A stretch of 64,000 nucleotides of DNA from Mucilaginibacter sp. OK268 (GCF_900103125.1 NZ_FNJV01000014.1:62001-126000); one strand, 5' to 3'; counted from the first letter of the stretch, positions 25,741 to 35,219 are shown. Notes: generated by a model not told the origin, from the letters alone. Numbers and translations: made by a program.

Positions 25741-27174
25741 TTAAAATCCGGAGATGTTTACCAATGCCATTTCGCCCTTGCTCATTACTTTGGCCAATAG
25801 GAAGCTGTTTTTATCAGGGAAATAAGTAAATAACTGATTGACAAACTGATTTGGGCTTTCCGTTTGCCATTTTGGAATATTAAAGCTTATCTTGGTTTCT
25901 TCTTTTTGGAGATTATCACCTAATACATAAATACCATAATATTCACCTGCATTTACGTAATACGTACCTTTGATATTAGCCAGGCCAAAAGAATGATGCA
26001 GATCGGCACTACAATAAAGCTGTGTTGATAATTTTTTTGTAGCCTTCAGTTGCCCGTCAAAAGAAAGAACAAATAAATAGGCCGGTCCAAAATTATACTT
26101 TTCCTTAGCGTTCATCATTTCAAAACCTGTTGTCATTTTTTCCTTCAACTCGGTCCTGGCTTCTGCAAAAATATGCATTTCGTTATTTTGCAGCATGATG
26201 CTGCGGATACTTACGTCAGTAATATTTTTAACCGATGAAAATGAAAACGCAGTAATCTTATTATTGTTCAGCATCTTCCCAGATTGCAGGTCATATAAGA
26301 GCAGGTTCCTGTAGCTTTCATCCTTAAAATCCATAGCACTGCCGTTTAATGCTACAAGATATTCCTGTGACCCGATGGATACCGATTTGATCTCACCCAG
26401 GAAAATCTGCGATTCAAAGTTTTTGTCTTCCTGGCCGTTAGCTGATATAACCGTAAGATAGGTTATGCCTTTTTTTGAGCCACTCATGTCTCTCACCAAA
26501 ACCACTTTGCCGGAGTTGGTAACCGTAAATTTATGCGAGTTAAACTCGTTATCAAAGCTTACTTCTTTTTGCCATGCAACACTAAGTGTTTTTGTATCAA
26601 TAACTATCAACTGGTTTTTGTCTGGGGTGCCTTTTGCCCGGTATTTATGATAATTAATGGCCAGGTAGCTGCCGTTTTCCGATTTTTCTGAATACAGCCA
26701 GCCAGATTTCATAGCAGAAGGAATTTCCCCTTCGGCCAGTACAGTACTGGTAAATTTGGCGGTGGCCTTATCAAACTCCAGTTTATGAATCTGGTAGGTT
26801 TTTGTTTTGTTTGAATATACTTCTGTAAATACGGCAACCTTGCCATTTTGGCCTTCGGCATATCCCAAATAGTTGAACAGGGAGCTGTTAAACATATTCT
26901 TCTCGCCAATTATGGGGAAATCATATTTAAATGTTTCAACCAGTGTGTTTTTCTGATCAAATTTTCTGACAATCATCTGGTGCCCCGCCATCATGCCATA
27001 CACATCAATAACGCTTAACAGGTAACTGTTATAATTATCCAGCAGTACAAAATGCGGATCCTTTTCATTTTCTGAATCAAACTCAAATTTCTCTCCATAT
27101 TCCTTTTTCCCCTCCTGAGCAGAGCTGAAAGAAAGAAAATTGAATAACAGGATAATGGCATATATATATTTCAT
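25741..27174 (-). CDS. exported protein of unknown function, 477 aa, propeller-like
   Basis: A signal peptide (YIYAIILLFNFLSFSSAQ) is followed by repeated beta-rich units with recurring hydrophobic strands (such as HFVLLDNYNSYLLSV, GKVAVFTEVYS, KLVLIV-type strands and AYLFVLSFDGQLKA). This suggests a beta-propeller, but I do not recognise a named family. It begins 4 bp after the stop of the gene at 27179-28372, so the two are surely co-transcribed and probably act together at the cell surface or in the periplasm. Confidence 0.75.
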   Translation of the reverse strand: MKYIYAIILLFNFLSFSSAQEGKKEYGEKFEFDSENEKDPHFVLLDNYNSYLLSVIDVYGMMAGHQMIVRKFDQKNTLVETFKYDFPIIGEKNMFNSSLFNYLGYAEGQNGKVAVFTEVYSNKTKTYQIHKLEFDKATAKFTSTVLAEGEIPSAMKSGWLYSEKSENGSYLAINYHKYRAKGTPDKNQLIVIDTKTLSVAWQKEVSFDNEFNSHKFTVTNSGKVVLVRDMSGSKKGITYLTVISANGQEDKNFESQIFLGEIKSVSIGSQEYLVALNGSAMDFKDESYRNLLLYDLQSGKMLNNNKITAFSFSSVKNITDVSIRSIMLQNNEMHIFAEARTELKEKMTTGFEMMNAKEKYNFGPAYLFVLSFDGQLKATKKLSTQLYCSADLHHSFGLANIKGTYYVNAGEYYGIYVLGDNLQKEETKISFNIPKWQTESPNQFVNQLFTYFPDKNSFLLAKVMSKGEMALVNISGF

Positions 27175-27178
27175 ATTT

Positions 27179-28372
27179 CTATTTTTTTAATTGATAAACT
27201 TCTTTTTCCATTCTCTTTAATTCATTTCCTTCATCGTAGGAGAGCTTAATATACACCAGGTTATCCTGTAACAGGTTTAAATACTTTTCACTTTCCGCTC
27301 TCTTATTCAGGGCAACGTTAAGGTTTATTAAATTGAAATATATGTACTTGGCAATCTTGTCATTAAAATCGGCCTTGTCATTCTTATACTCTACTTTGCT
27401 TAATGTTTGCGTCCAGATATCTATTCCCTTTTGCATATTAGCAAAGGCAGCGGTATTCATTTCGCTGTTGGTTGGCTGTAGTTTCCTTAAATTGGTTTTT
27501 ACATAAATATCGGCCCGTTCCAAATCGTCATACTTTCCCTTATTTTTTACGCTCAATATTTTAACGCTTTTAGTGCTTGCCTGAAAACCATACAGGTTAT
27601 TGATATAATCGTTCAAAGATTTAATTACCGTGGTTAAGTGGTTTTTCTCTTCGAGCGGTTTGTTGATGTTGTTAGTTGGCGAGGACGACAGAAAAACATA
27701 GTCCTGAAAAAACGAGGTGTTTACCTTTTCAACACCCTTTATTTTTACCACCAGTTTGGTAGGTTGGTTAACAAATGTTTGCCCGGCATTATCCTGAAAG
27801 TTCACCTGCTTTATATCTGCATTGATATCTATATCGGCGTCACCCCTTGTAAAACCAGTTACAGCTATTTGGGAGGCCAGCACATTATTATCTACAATAG
27901 TATAATTATTCAAATTCGGTTCAACGTATACAGGGGGCTGCGGCTTATAATACACCGGCTTTGCAGGCAGTACCAGTTTTGGATTTTTCCCGTCACTTGT
28001 TAACGTTAAGCGTTCAATCATCGAAAGTTTTTTAAACTGAGTCGATTCTGTTTCATATTTATCCTTAGCTTTTTGAACATCGCCGTCATAATCCTTCAAT
28101 TTTTGCTGATAATCCTTTTCGCTGCCGGCAACCACGCTGCCATAATCATTAACCGCTTTCTGATAATCGGCTTTAGATTTTTTTATCACATCGTCGGAAG
28201 TAAGATTATACGGGGACGTTACAGTAACTTTAAAGTTTTTAATGCTTTCATCAAGAACCACTTGCGGCTGTTTAAGCAGTTGAAATTCGATTTTTTCAGA
28301 GGAAATATTTTGCGCGTGCAACGTAGCAGAAAATGGCATTAAAAATGCCAGACAGATAAGGTTTGGTTTCAT
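27179..28372 (-). CDS. exported protein of unknown function with coiled coil and C-terminal helical repeats, 397 aa
   Basis: The signal peptide ends FSATLHAQN. A Lys/Asp-rich predicted coiled coil follows at about residues 60-115 (DYQQKLKDYDGDVQKAKDKY), then a Pro/Tyr-rich stretch, a beta domain with TGFTRGDADIDINADIKQVNF, and a C-terminal helical region that looks TPR-like (YLNLLQDNLVYIKLSYDEGN). I do not recognise a family. It is the first gene of a two-gene unit with the 477-aa exported protein. Confidence 0.75.
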   Translation of the reverse strand: MKPNLICLAFLMPFSATLHAQNISSEKIEFQLLKQPQVVLDESIKNFKVTVTSPYNLTSDDVIKKSKADYQKAVNDYGSVVAGSEKDYQQKLKDYDGDVQKAKDKYETESTQFKKLSMIERLTLTSDGKNPKLVLPAKPVYYKPQPPVYVEPNLNNYTIVDNNVLASQIAVTGFTRGDADIDINADIKQVNFQDNAGQTFVNQPTKLVVKIKGVEKVNTSFFQDYVFLSSSPTNNINKPLEEKNHLTTVIKSLNDYINNLYGFQASTKSVKILSVKNKGKYDDLERADIYVKTNLRKLQPTNSEMNTAAFANMQKGIDIWTQTLSKVEYKNDKADFNDKIAKYIYFNLINLNVALNKRAESEKYLNLLQDNLVYIKLSYDEGNELKRMEKEVYQLKK

Positions 28373-28386
28373 TTTAGGGTTTAGTA

Positions 28387-28394
28387 CAAATTTA
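28387..28394 (-). promoter_or_regulatory. -7 box for the exported-protein pair
   Basis: TAAATTTG on the minus strand fits TAnnTTTG exactly, 15 bp before the ATG of the 397-aa gene. This implies a very short leader. No clear -33 element was seen. Confidence 0.4.
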
Positions 28395-28480
28395 TTAATA
28401 GCAATAGCTTAAAACTTTGCGTTTCTTAAGCTATTACATTCCAGAAGGTAGACAGCTGAAATTTACAAAATTTATTCCAC

Positions 28481-29503
28481 TTACGGGAATTTATATAACA
28501 TACCCAGCGCCAGGCCCTCTGTGGCCTGTACATCTTTTTGAGTATGCCTGTCATAAAGCATGGTACCATTAATGGTTACGTTGATAAGCCTGTTTACCCG
28601 GGCCGATAGAACCATATCGATACGATGGGTTATAAATTTGGTTGATTCGCCATAAGGGATAAAGAGGGCATAGCGTGTATTTAAATGGATATTTTTCATG
28701 ATATCCTTATCAAACAAGGCCACGATCTGGAATGCCAGGTCGTTTTTTACCGTCTTCAGTGTATCCACACCATAGTTATCTGTTTGAAAATGGTGAATGT
28801 CATGATCAAGCACAAAAGTTTGCCTGGCCGTACCGGTACCCAAACGCAGATCAAAATAACCGGTTGGTTTATACTCAAAACCCAACGCCTCGGTTAAATA
28901 ACCCGGCGACATAAAATTGGAGATATACTGAGAGCTAAAAGTGCTGTTGCCATTATCAACATAATTATAACCCTTATCAAATTGCGACTCAAAGGTTAAC
29001 GATCCAAATAGGTACCAATGTTTGGATAATTGCGAGGCAATCTTGTTGTCAAAGTAAATACGGTCGTTGGTTTTGCGTTTGCCTTGTCCTTTGTTTTTGG
29101 ATACGCCATACTGCAGGTTAAGTTCAGATACGTAGCTGAAAGGGGCCTTATTATATTCGGTGTGATAAATAAAATTGGTACCTAAAGCTACCGCGTTCAC
29201 GCCACCCGCCGCGTAGTTATTACTAAAAGCCGACTGGCTGAAATTCAGCCCAAAGGTGATGGCTTTTTTCCAGTAGTTCACTTTATAATCCAACATGGTT
29301 AATGGTACCTGGGCCCTTTGCAGCTGAACAGGCCGTACGCGGGTTGGGATCGCGTTTTTACGGGAATCTATCCGGAGTTTATTGATCTGGGCGGTATCAA
29401 TTTTAACTGTGTCGCGCTTCAGGGAGTCGGTTTGTTGTGCTTTGGCGTTGATGCCCAGAGCTATTAATGCCAGAAATGGCAGTACAAGTCGGGTTTTAAA
29501 CAT
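28481..29503 (-). CDS. DUF3078 domain-containing outer-membrane protein
   Basis: The signal peptide is LVLPFLALIALGINAKAQ. After a short Lys/Asp linker the DUF3078 region begins, with YWKKAITFGLNFSQSAFSNNYAAGGVN and long amphipathic strands (YNKAPFSYVSELNLQYG, LFGSLTFESQFDKGY). It ends in aromatic LGMLYKFP, typical of an outer-membrane beta-barrel. I start at the ATG of MFKTRL; a TTG lies 9 bp upstream. The family is common in Bacteroidota and its function is unknown. Confidence 0.85.
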   Translation of the reverse strand: MFKTRLVLPFLALIALGINAKAQQTDSLKRDTVKIDTAQINKLRIDSRKNAIPTRVRPVQLQRAQVPLTMLDYKVNYWKKAITFGLNFSQSAFSNNYAAGGVNAVALGTNFIYHTEYNKAPFSYVSELNLQYGVSKNKGQGKRKTNDRIYFDNKIASQLSKHWYLFGSLTFESQFDKGYNYVDNGNSTFSSQYISNFMSPGYLTEALGFEYKPTGYFDLRLGTGTARQTFVLDHDIHHFQTDNYGVDTLKTVKNDLAFQIVALFDKDIMKNIHLNTRYALFIPYGESTKFITHRIDMVLSARVNRLINVTINGTMLYDRHTQKDVQATEGLALGMLYKFP

Positions 29504-29613
29504 AGTGAACAAATTAAAGCAAAAAATCTCCTTTTATAACAGATTAATAAAAAATCGAGGTGATGGTTTTAAAAAATTGAGATTTTAGCGAGGGGATGGG
29601 GAAATCATTACGG

Positions 29614-29710
29614 GCGTCATTGCGAGGCACGAAGCAATCTCTATGCTGTACAGAGCAGATGAATAGTTGACCGGCTTGTGTAGAGATTGCTTCGTGCCTC
29701 GCAATGACGC
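29614..29710. repeat. CGTCATTGCGAGG-type palindromic repeat, copy B (complete)
   Basis: Left arm GCGTCATTGCGAGGCACGAA and right arm TTCGTGCCTCGCAATGACGC are fully complementary and extend inward through GCAATCTC/GAGATTGC; the middle is about 40 bp. The arms differ from other copies by compensating changes (T to C paired with A to G), so base pairing is conserved. The rest of the 29504-29965 gap holds GC-rich CCCTCCC-GTG-GGGAGGG debris and a terminator; the short frames there are not genes. Confidence 0.9.
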
Positions 29711-29891
29711 GTGAAGAGAAAGAGGCGAGGAGAGGGCGGTCCAGCGAAGCGCAGACCGGAAGAGTCGGCTCAGCAACTGGTCAAACAACAGTTCAATAAA
29801 CCCCTCCCTGCCATCGCTCCGGCAGCCACACCCCTCCCGTGGGGAGGGAGCTAAAAACCCTCTTGAGCCGAAGGCATTTCTTCCAAAATTA

Positions 29892-29922
29892 AAAAACCCC
29901 GGGCCTCGCGTCCGGGGTTTTT
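29892..29922 (-). terminator. terminator after the 156-aa lipoprotein gene
   Basis: AAAAACCCCGG pairs with CCGGGGTTTTT, 11 bp, with A- and T-runs on both sides. It lies about 45 bp past the lipoprotein stop on the minus strand. Confidence 0.85.
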
Positions 29923-29965
29923 AAGATAAAGATGTTGGTGGTGATAAGGATAGGCTTTTTCTTTA

Positions 29966-30436
29966 TCAATTTGCTTTATATTGAAAATCACCCGTATATG
30001 GTGTTGTGGTAATGGTTTTGGTAATAACAGGCTGCGCGGCTCCATCAATTACAGGCTCCAGTTTAAAGGTGAAGCTATGACCATTTGTAGCGCTAAACCC
30101 TCCTGTAGAAATAGCAGCAAGATATATTGGTGTGGTTGTTTCTATAACTACCTGCCCGGCCCTAAATTGGGCGTTTGTAATGGTAAGGGATGTTTGATTG
30201 GGTTGCACAACACCATTTAATTTAAAAATGGTGGTCTCATTTGCTGTAGCTGTAGTTCCTACAATAGCTAAATCAAAATCGTCAGAAGCCAGAAGCCCCG
30301 TAGTAGTCAGGGTAAACTTCATGTTTTTTTGAGTCTGACTTGGGGGTGGGTTCGGATCATCTTTTTTGCTGGAGCATCCGCTAAAGATCAATAAACCAAA
30401 AACGACAAGGTTTATCCATAAAATTGCCTTTTTCAT
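29966..30436 (-). CDS. hypothetical lipoprotein, 156 aa
   Basis: The lipobox is FGLLIFSGCSSKKD. A Pro/Asp linker leads into a single beta-sandwich-like domain rich in Thr and Ala (MKFTLTTTGLLASDDFDLAIVG, RAGQVVIETTTPIYLAAIS). I do not recognise the family. It is likely anchored in the inner or outer membrane facing the periplasm or surface. It is divergent from the histidine kinase with a 381-bp spacer, and a NarL-like inverted heptamer pair in that spacer could serve either gene. Confidence 0.75.
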   Translation of the reverse strand: MKKAILWINLVVFGLLIFSGCSSKKDDPNPPPSQTQKNMKFTLTTTGLLASDDFDLAIVGTTATANETTIFKLNGVVQPNQTSLTITNAQFRAGQVVIETTTPIYLAAISTGGFSATNGHSFTFKLEPVIDGAAQPVITKTITTTPYTGDFQYKAN

Positions 30437-30668
30437 AAGAGTTGTTTTTAAATTGTTTGTGATTATTTATTTGTAAAATCTTCCACATCCTGATCATTCG
30501 ATATGGATATGCCTGTTCTTCCTGATTGTATTATTTGTTGTTATTTATGTTTCATTCCTCCAAAGCGTTTCAGTCTTTTTGTCGGCGGGTGCCCTGTTAG
30601 GGAGTAGGCGTTTCAAAAGTAGGGTGGGTTGCAAAACCAATCAATCGGGTATATCCGGTATTTTTTTA

Positions 30669-30684
30669 TACCTATAGTTAGGTA
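30669..30684. promoter_or_regulatory. NarL-type inverted heptamer pair (candidate operator)
   Basis: TACCTAT-AG-TTAGGTA has the 7-2-7 layout of NarL-family binding sites. The left heptamer fits TACYYMT exactly and the right one (TACCTAA on the other strand) misses one base. It lies about 135 bp before the histidine kinase gene, whose partner is a NarL/FixJ regulator. The rest of the 381-bp gap (30437-30817) shows no gene. Confidence 0.45.
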
Positions 30685-30817
30685 TTTTTAATGCTTTGCA
30701 AATAATTCAACTTTGCATAAAGGGAATTTCGTGGAGGTATTTGGATAAAAGAAAACATTACCATTAAATTTAGGCCCCTGATTATCCTTCATCTACCACC
30801 GGTTATCACAAAACCAA

Positions 30818-32782
30818 ATGAAAACATATTACAGCTTTATTATTTTTATGGCTATTGCCCTAAGCGGCAGGGCGCAGCTCCCCCTCAACGGAAAGCATTA
30901 CGCCGATAGCATCCGCTTAGCCTTAAACAACACGGTATCCGATAGCGCGAAAGCCCGGAGCTATTTCCTGCTATCCGATTATTTTATCCGCACGGCAGAT
31001 ACCCTAAAGTCCCGCCAGAATTTACAACAAGGGATGAAGTACGCCGGAGGGAATAAATATTTGCGGTCTGTTTCGTTGGTTTATCGAGCCGGGGCAATGC
31101 CTGCTCATGATGCTGATTCTGCCGCCAAAATGTTTTTACAGGCCGATAAGGAGCTGCAATCGTTTAAAACTATCGACGCTTTTTCTGCACGGGCCAAGTG
31201 TTGGCATGATTATGCCAGGATGCTGCAATTTACCAGTGACGACCTTGAAGGTTATGTAAACATGCTGCTGAACAAAGCCGCCCCTCTGGCCAAACAAGCC
31301 GGCGACTGGGCTTATCTTGGTAAAATTTACCTGGATGTTGCTTTCGCATTTAAAAACCTAACCGACTTTAAAAAGGCAGATGAATACCTGATCCTGGCTA
31401 TCAAAATATTGAGGAACGCTCCCGGGTCATCATCATACCTGGCATCAGCTTATCATACCATTTCCGAAAACTATTCGCTGTCGGGCAAATCCAAACAGGC
31501 CGCAGCGATGTTGGATAGTATGCGGGTTTTACTGCAACCCTATCCCGACTCCGACGCCTGGCTTGATTACTATGCCGGCGAAGGCATGCGACTTACCATA
31601 GCTGAGCAGTACGAACAATCGCTTGCCGTAATTGGCAAGGGTATCGCACTGGCACAAAAACTCGGGCAGGCTTACCCCGAGCAGCGCTTGCTAATGCAAA
31701 AGTTTTATGCCCTTTATAATAAAAAGGACTTTAAGCAAGCAAAGGACGTGGCGCTCGACCTTACCCATCGCTACCCGTATATGACCCAGGCGGCTAACCG
31801 CTCACAGCTATTTTATTGCCTGGCATTAACCAGCGAAGACCTGAAAGATAAAGCCGGCGCCTATGACTGGATGAAACGGTACGCCGCTTTGAATGATAGT
31901 CTTTCGCGAAGCACCCTGCAGGCCAAAATAAATGCCCTGGATATCAAATACCAAACCGCCGAAAAGCAAAAAAAGATCACCAAGCTGGAGGCCGACAGGC
32001 AAAAAGCGGTACTCACCAACTGGTTGCTCGGCATAGCCAGTATCACCTTGCTGATCATCACGGCATTTTTGATCTACTATTATCGCAACAGTAAAAAGCT
32101 GGCGCAACAGAAGGAATTAAACCACCAGCAACAATTAAAAGAAATAGAACAGCAGCAGCAATTAAAATTTACACAAGCCATGCTTACGGGCGAAGAGCAG
32201 GAGCGGCAGCGCGTAGCGCGGGATCTGCATGACGGCCTGGGTGGTATGCTCTCGGGAATTAAAATAAAACTTTCGGGACAGGCCAAAGCGGGCGGCCACC
32301 AGGAACTTGATGGGGTGATACAGCAATTGGACCATTCGGTAACAGAGCTGCGGCGCATAGCCCGTAACATGATGCCCGAAAGCTTGCTGCGCCTGGGCCT
32401 GGAAACAGCCCTGCGAGACTTGTGCGAATCGTTAATGAGCGAGCAGACACAGATCAAATTTCAGGCGTATGATATCCGGAAAGATATGCCGGCGGTTATC
32501 CAAGCCAATATTTATCGTATTGTGCAGGAGCTTTTATCAAACTCGGTGAGGCATGCGCAGGCCAGTAAAATTATATTGCAATGCAGCCAGAATGCCGAGA
32601 TCTTTTTAATAACCATAGAAGATAACGGTATTGGATTTGATACCACAGCAGGTTTAAACGCCGAGGGAATTGGCTTTAGCAATATCAAAAACAGGGTGGA
32701 TTACATGAAAGGAAAAATGGATATAGAATCGGTGATCAACGAGGGGACCACCATTAACATTGAATTGAATGCAGCAGGATAA
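30818..32782 (+). CDS. sensor histidine kinase with N-terminal TPR region (HisKA_3 type)
   Basis: This 654-aa kinase has a signal-like N-terminus (YSFIIFMAIALSGRAQ) and an exported helical TPR-type sensor region (about 30-380). One membrane helix (LLGIASITLLIITAFLIYYY, near 400) and a Gln/Lys-rich coiled coil follow. The HisKA_3 H-box ARDLHDGLGGMLSGIK carries phospho-acceptor H471. The HATPase domain has VQELLSNSVRHAQAS and ITIEDNGIGFD. This is the NarX/LiaS-type dimerisation class, matching a NarL-type regulator. It overlaps the regulator gene by 14 bp, so they are translated together. The signal sensed is unknown. Confidence 0.92.
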   Translation: MKTYYSFIIFMAIALSGRAQLPLNGKHYADSIRLALNNTVSDSAKARSYFLLSDYFIRTADTLKSRQNLQQGMKYAGGNKYLRSVSLVYRAGAMPAHDADSAAKMFLQADKELQSFKTIDAFSARAKCWHDYARMLQFTSDDLEGYVNMLLNKAAPLAKQAGDWAYLGKIYLDVAFAFKNLTDFKKADEYLILAIKILRNAPGSSSYLASAYHTISENYSLSGKSKQAAAMLDSMRVLLQPYPDSDAWLDYYAGEGMRLTIAEQYEQSLAVIGKGIALAQKLGQAYPEQRLLMQKFYALYNKKDFKQAKDVALDLTHRYPYMTQAANRSQLFYCLALTSEDLKDKAGAYDWMKRYAALNDSLSRSTLQAKINALDIKYQTAEKQKKITKLEADRQKAVLTNWLLGIASITLLIITAFLIYYYRNSKKLAQQKELNHQQQLKEIEQQQQLKFTQAMLTGEEQERQRVARDLHDGLGGMLSGIKIKLSGQAKAGGHQELDGVIQQLDHSVTELRRIARNMMPESLLRLGLETALRDLCESLMSEQTQIKFQAYDIRKDMPAVIQANIYRIVQELLSNSVRHAQASKIILQCSQNAEIFLITIEDNGIGFDTTAGLNAEGIGFSNIKNRVDYMKGKMDIESVINEGTTINIELNAAG

Positions 32783-33404
32783 AATTATACTCGCCATTGT
32801 TGATGATCACCCGATGGTGATTGAGGGTTTAAAATCGTTGTTAAAACCCGAAACCGCTATTTATACCACTGTAAGCTTTACAAACGGGCGGGAGTTTATC
32901 TCTTTTTTAAGCCAGAACGAAGTAGACCTGGTGTTTCTGGACATTAGTTTACCCGATGCCAACGGGATTGAACTGTGCAAAGAGATCAAGAAAATTTCGC
33001 CTAAAACTATTGTGCTTGGTCTGAGCAATCAAACCGAACGAAGTATTATGCTGCAAATGCTGCAGAGCGGGGCCAGTGGCTATTTATTAAAAAATGTATC
33101 GCCCGATGAGTTGCTCACCTGTATACAGGAAGCGCTGCAGGGCCTCATCACGTTTAGCAGGGAGGCCAAAGAGATCATGGGCCGTCCATCAAAAGCCGGG
33201 CTTAATGAGGTGGCATCGATCACCAAAAGAGAAAAACAGATCCTGGAGCTACTGGCTCAGGGTAAAACCACCGCGACTATCGCCACCGAACTGTTCCTGA
33301 GCCCCTTAACAGTTGATACACACCGGAAAAATCTGCTGCAAAAATTCGACGTAAAAAATACCGCCGAGCTGTTAATGGCTGCCGTACAGCAAAAGTTATT
33401 GTAA
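32769..33404 (+). CDS. NarL/FixJ (LuxR-type) response regulator
   Basis: This 211-aa regulator has a receiver (residues 1-125) with acidic pocket VDDHP, phospho-acceptor D58 in LVFLDISLPD and the conserved Lys in YLLKNV. A C-terminal LuxR HTH follows (about 145-211, ITKREKQILELLAQG and TVDTHRKNLLQKF). It is the cognate partner of the kinase encoded directly upstream, with overlapping coding sequence. A candidate 7-2-7 site upstream of the kinase suggests autoregulation. Confidence 0.94.
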   Translation: MQQDKIILAIVDDHPMVIEGLKSLLKPETAIYTTVSFTNGREFISFLSQNEVDLVFLDISLPDANGIELCKEIKKISPKTIVLGLSNQTERSIMLQMLQSGASGYLLKNVSPDELLTCIQEALQGLITFSREAKEIMGRPSKAGLNEVASITKREKQILELLAQGKTTATIATELFLSPLTVDTHRKNLLQKFDVKNTAELLMAAVQQKLL

Positions 33405-33471
33405 GACACTTGGATAAGGCGACGCCTGAAGAAAGATTATTATATTAGTGCTAACAAAAACACCCATTAAC

Positions 33472-33717
33472 ATGCCATCCCCAACTGAAAAATACTGTAA
33501 GCTTACCACAACAAAACATTCCTTTTCTTCCAAAGTGGATATTGAAATTGATTTTGGCCAGGAGTCCGGGCACGAAAAAGATGAGGAAACTGTTAAAACA
33601 TTCACATCGGTGGTTGACGCGTTTAACTACCTGGCTACCCAAGGCTGGGAGCTAAGCAGCTCTTACCAAACCGTAAATGCATTTGAGGTTAGTCATATAT
33701 TGAGGCGAAAAGGATGA
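33472..33717 (+). CDS. small hypothetical protein, 81 aa
   Basis: This short soluble protein has a beta-rich N-terminus (YCKLTTTKHSFSSKVDIEID), an acidic middle and a C-terminal motif FNYLATQGWELSSSYQT. The last resembles the 'LN.LG.eGWEl' segment of DUF4177-like small proteins. I use the ATG giving MPSPTEK; a GTG 24 bp upstream is less likely. It follows the two-component genes by 67 bp and may share their transcript. The function is unknown. Confidence 0.65.
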   Translation: MPSPTEKYCKLTTTKHSFSSKVDIEIDFGQESGHEKDEETVKTFTSVVDAFNYLATQGWELSSSYQTVNAFEVSHILRRKG

Positions 33718-33870
33718 TTTGATCCATTTCAGAGAAAAAAGGAAAAAACAACACCTATTGAGTCGTTCATATTGTCACATTTCTATTGCATTTCAGCCAC
33801 TTTAACAATTTGCTAATATCAGAGGGTTATGTTGCGGGCTAAACGCCTTACATATCAAAAAACAAAGCAA

Positions 33871-35115
33871 ATGACCACTCTTTTACAGAAATTTTATCCG
33901 GGAAGATCTATATCAAAGCGCATGGCCGGTACCGCGCTCGCCTTGCTCATGACCTGTTTTTGCGGTTATGCGCAGACTCCATCGCCATCAAGCCACAGCA
34001 ATCCCTGGGCTCCGGTTACGCCCGAGGTACTGCCCCCAATTGCCAGCCTGAGCAAAGGCGTATGGCTTAAAGGCGAATTGCATGTACACTCCCGCCATAG
34101 CAAGGAATCATCAAATAATTCCATCGCTAAGATTCTGGCTTTTTCTAAAACGGTGGGTATCGATTATATCTGCATCACCGATCATGACAACCATGTGAAC
34201 GGCGACGTAGCGCATAATACCTGGGCCGACTCCGAATTTAAGTCGGACTCGATACTGCTGCTGTATGGCGCCGAGTGGACCACCGTTCGCGGTCATGGCA
34301 ACGCGTTTTCGGCCAAACCTTATGATCACCAACGGCTGTATGATGTGCGCGACCAGCGCGACGTGGTAATTGGCGCGGTGAAAAAGGAATTGGGCATCCA
34401 CCTGTCGGCTAATCATCCAAGCGGGAAGGACCATTTTGGATATTCATATGATATGGTGAACTCCATCGAAGTATGGAACTCGGCCATTTGGTCAAAAAAC
34501 GCCAACGCCATCATGATCTGGGACGATATGCTTTCCTCCGGTCGTAAACTAACTGGCAGGGGTGGCAGCGACGCACATCATGGCACGCCAGAAGGAACGG
34601 AGCAGCCCACCAAAAACACCTACCAGGCCAAAGCCAATTATGTAGGCACACCTACCACCTGGGTATTTGCTACAGCACGCACCTCGCAAGCTGTGATAGA
34701 CGCGCTTACTAACGGCCGGGTTTGCGTAAGCTCCAACCCATACGCCCCAAGGGTTGAATTTTATGCTGACATTGATCAGGATGGTAAAATGGATATGATG
34801 ATGGGCGATAACACCAAAGCTACAGGCAAACCCGTGAAATTCCAGGTTCGGTTAACCGGGAAAGCCGTTGCCGACTCCACCTATACGGTTAACGTCATAA
34901 AAAATGGCGACAAATTCGGCACCTTCCAGGTAAACGGCAAAACAGCTTCGGTAGAGTTCACGGACACACCGCAAACTCAAGGCCGCAGCTACTACCGTGT
35001 AGAGGTACAGGGACCGCCAACCGCGTATCCGCAAGTTCCGGGCTCCATGGCGCTCAGCGGCAATATGGTGGGTTTGTCAAACCCGATCTATTTTAATTTC
35101 GATCCTAATTTTTGA
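33871..35115 (+). CDS. exported PHP-domain (CehA/McbA-type) metallohydrolase
   Basis: The protein is exported (signal peptide MAGTALALLMTCFCGYAQ after a basic stretch). The PHP metal-binding motifs appear in order: GELHVHSRHS, ICITDHDNHVNG, later SANHPSG, and RGGSDAHHGTP. The family (CehA/McbA) hydrolyses phosphate or related esters using a metal cluster. A C-terminal beta domain (about 310-415) begins EFYADIDQDGKMD. I prefer the ATG after the A-rich stretch; an ATG 42 bp upstream adds MLRAKRLTYQKTKQ. The gene is a single unit. Confidence 0.85.
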   Translation: MTTLLQKFYPGRSISKRMAGTALALLMTCFCGYAQTPSPSSHSNPWAPVTPEVLPPIASLSKGVWLKGELHVHSRHSKESSNNSIAKILAFSKTVGIDYICITDHDNHVNGDVAHNTWADSEFKSDSILLLYGAEWTTVRGHGNAFSAKPYDHQRLYDVRDQRDVVIGAVKKELGIHLSANHPSGKDHFGYSYDMVNSIEVWNSAIWSKNANAIMIWDDMLSSGRKLTGRGGSDAHHGTPEGTEQPTKNTYQAKANYVGTPTTWVFATARTSQAVIDALTNGRVCVSSNPYAPRVEFYADIDQDGKMDMMMGDNTKATGKPVKFQVRLTGKAVADSTYTVNVIKNGDKFGTFQVNGKTASVEFTDTPQTQGRSYYRVEVQGPPTAYPQVPGSMALSGNMVGLSNPIYFNFDPNF

Positions 35116-35219
35116 TCGGCTCATGCAGGGTGTTTGTTATGGTAGCGGGTATCATAATTCAGCGGTAAGCTGTTACAACAATTAGGCTAATCAGAAGTTA
35201 AATGTAATGTTAAGATAAT

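Noticed and set aside
29711..29890. GC-rich stretch resembling a coding or RNA gene
   Set aside because: No cloverleaf or consistent frame; it is repeat debris with a CCCTCCC/GGGAGGG hairpin.
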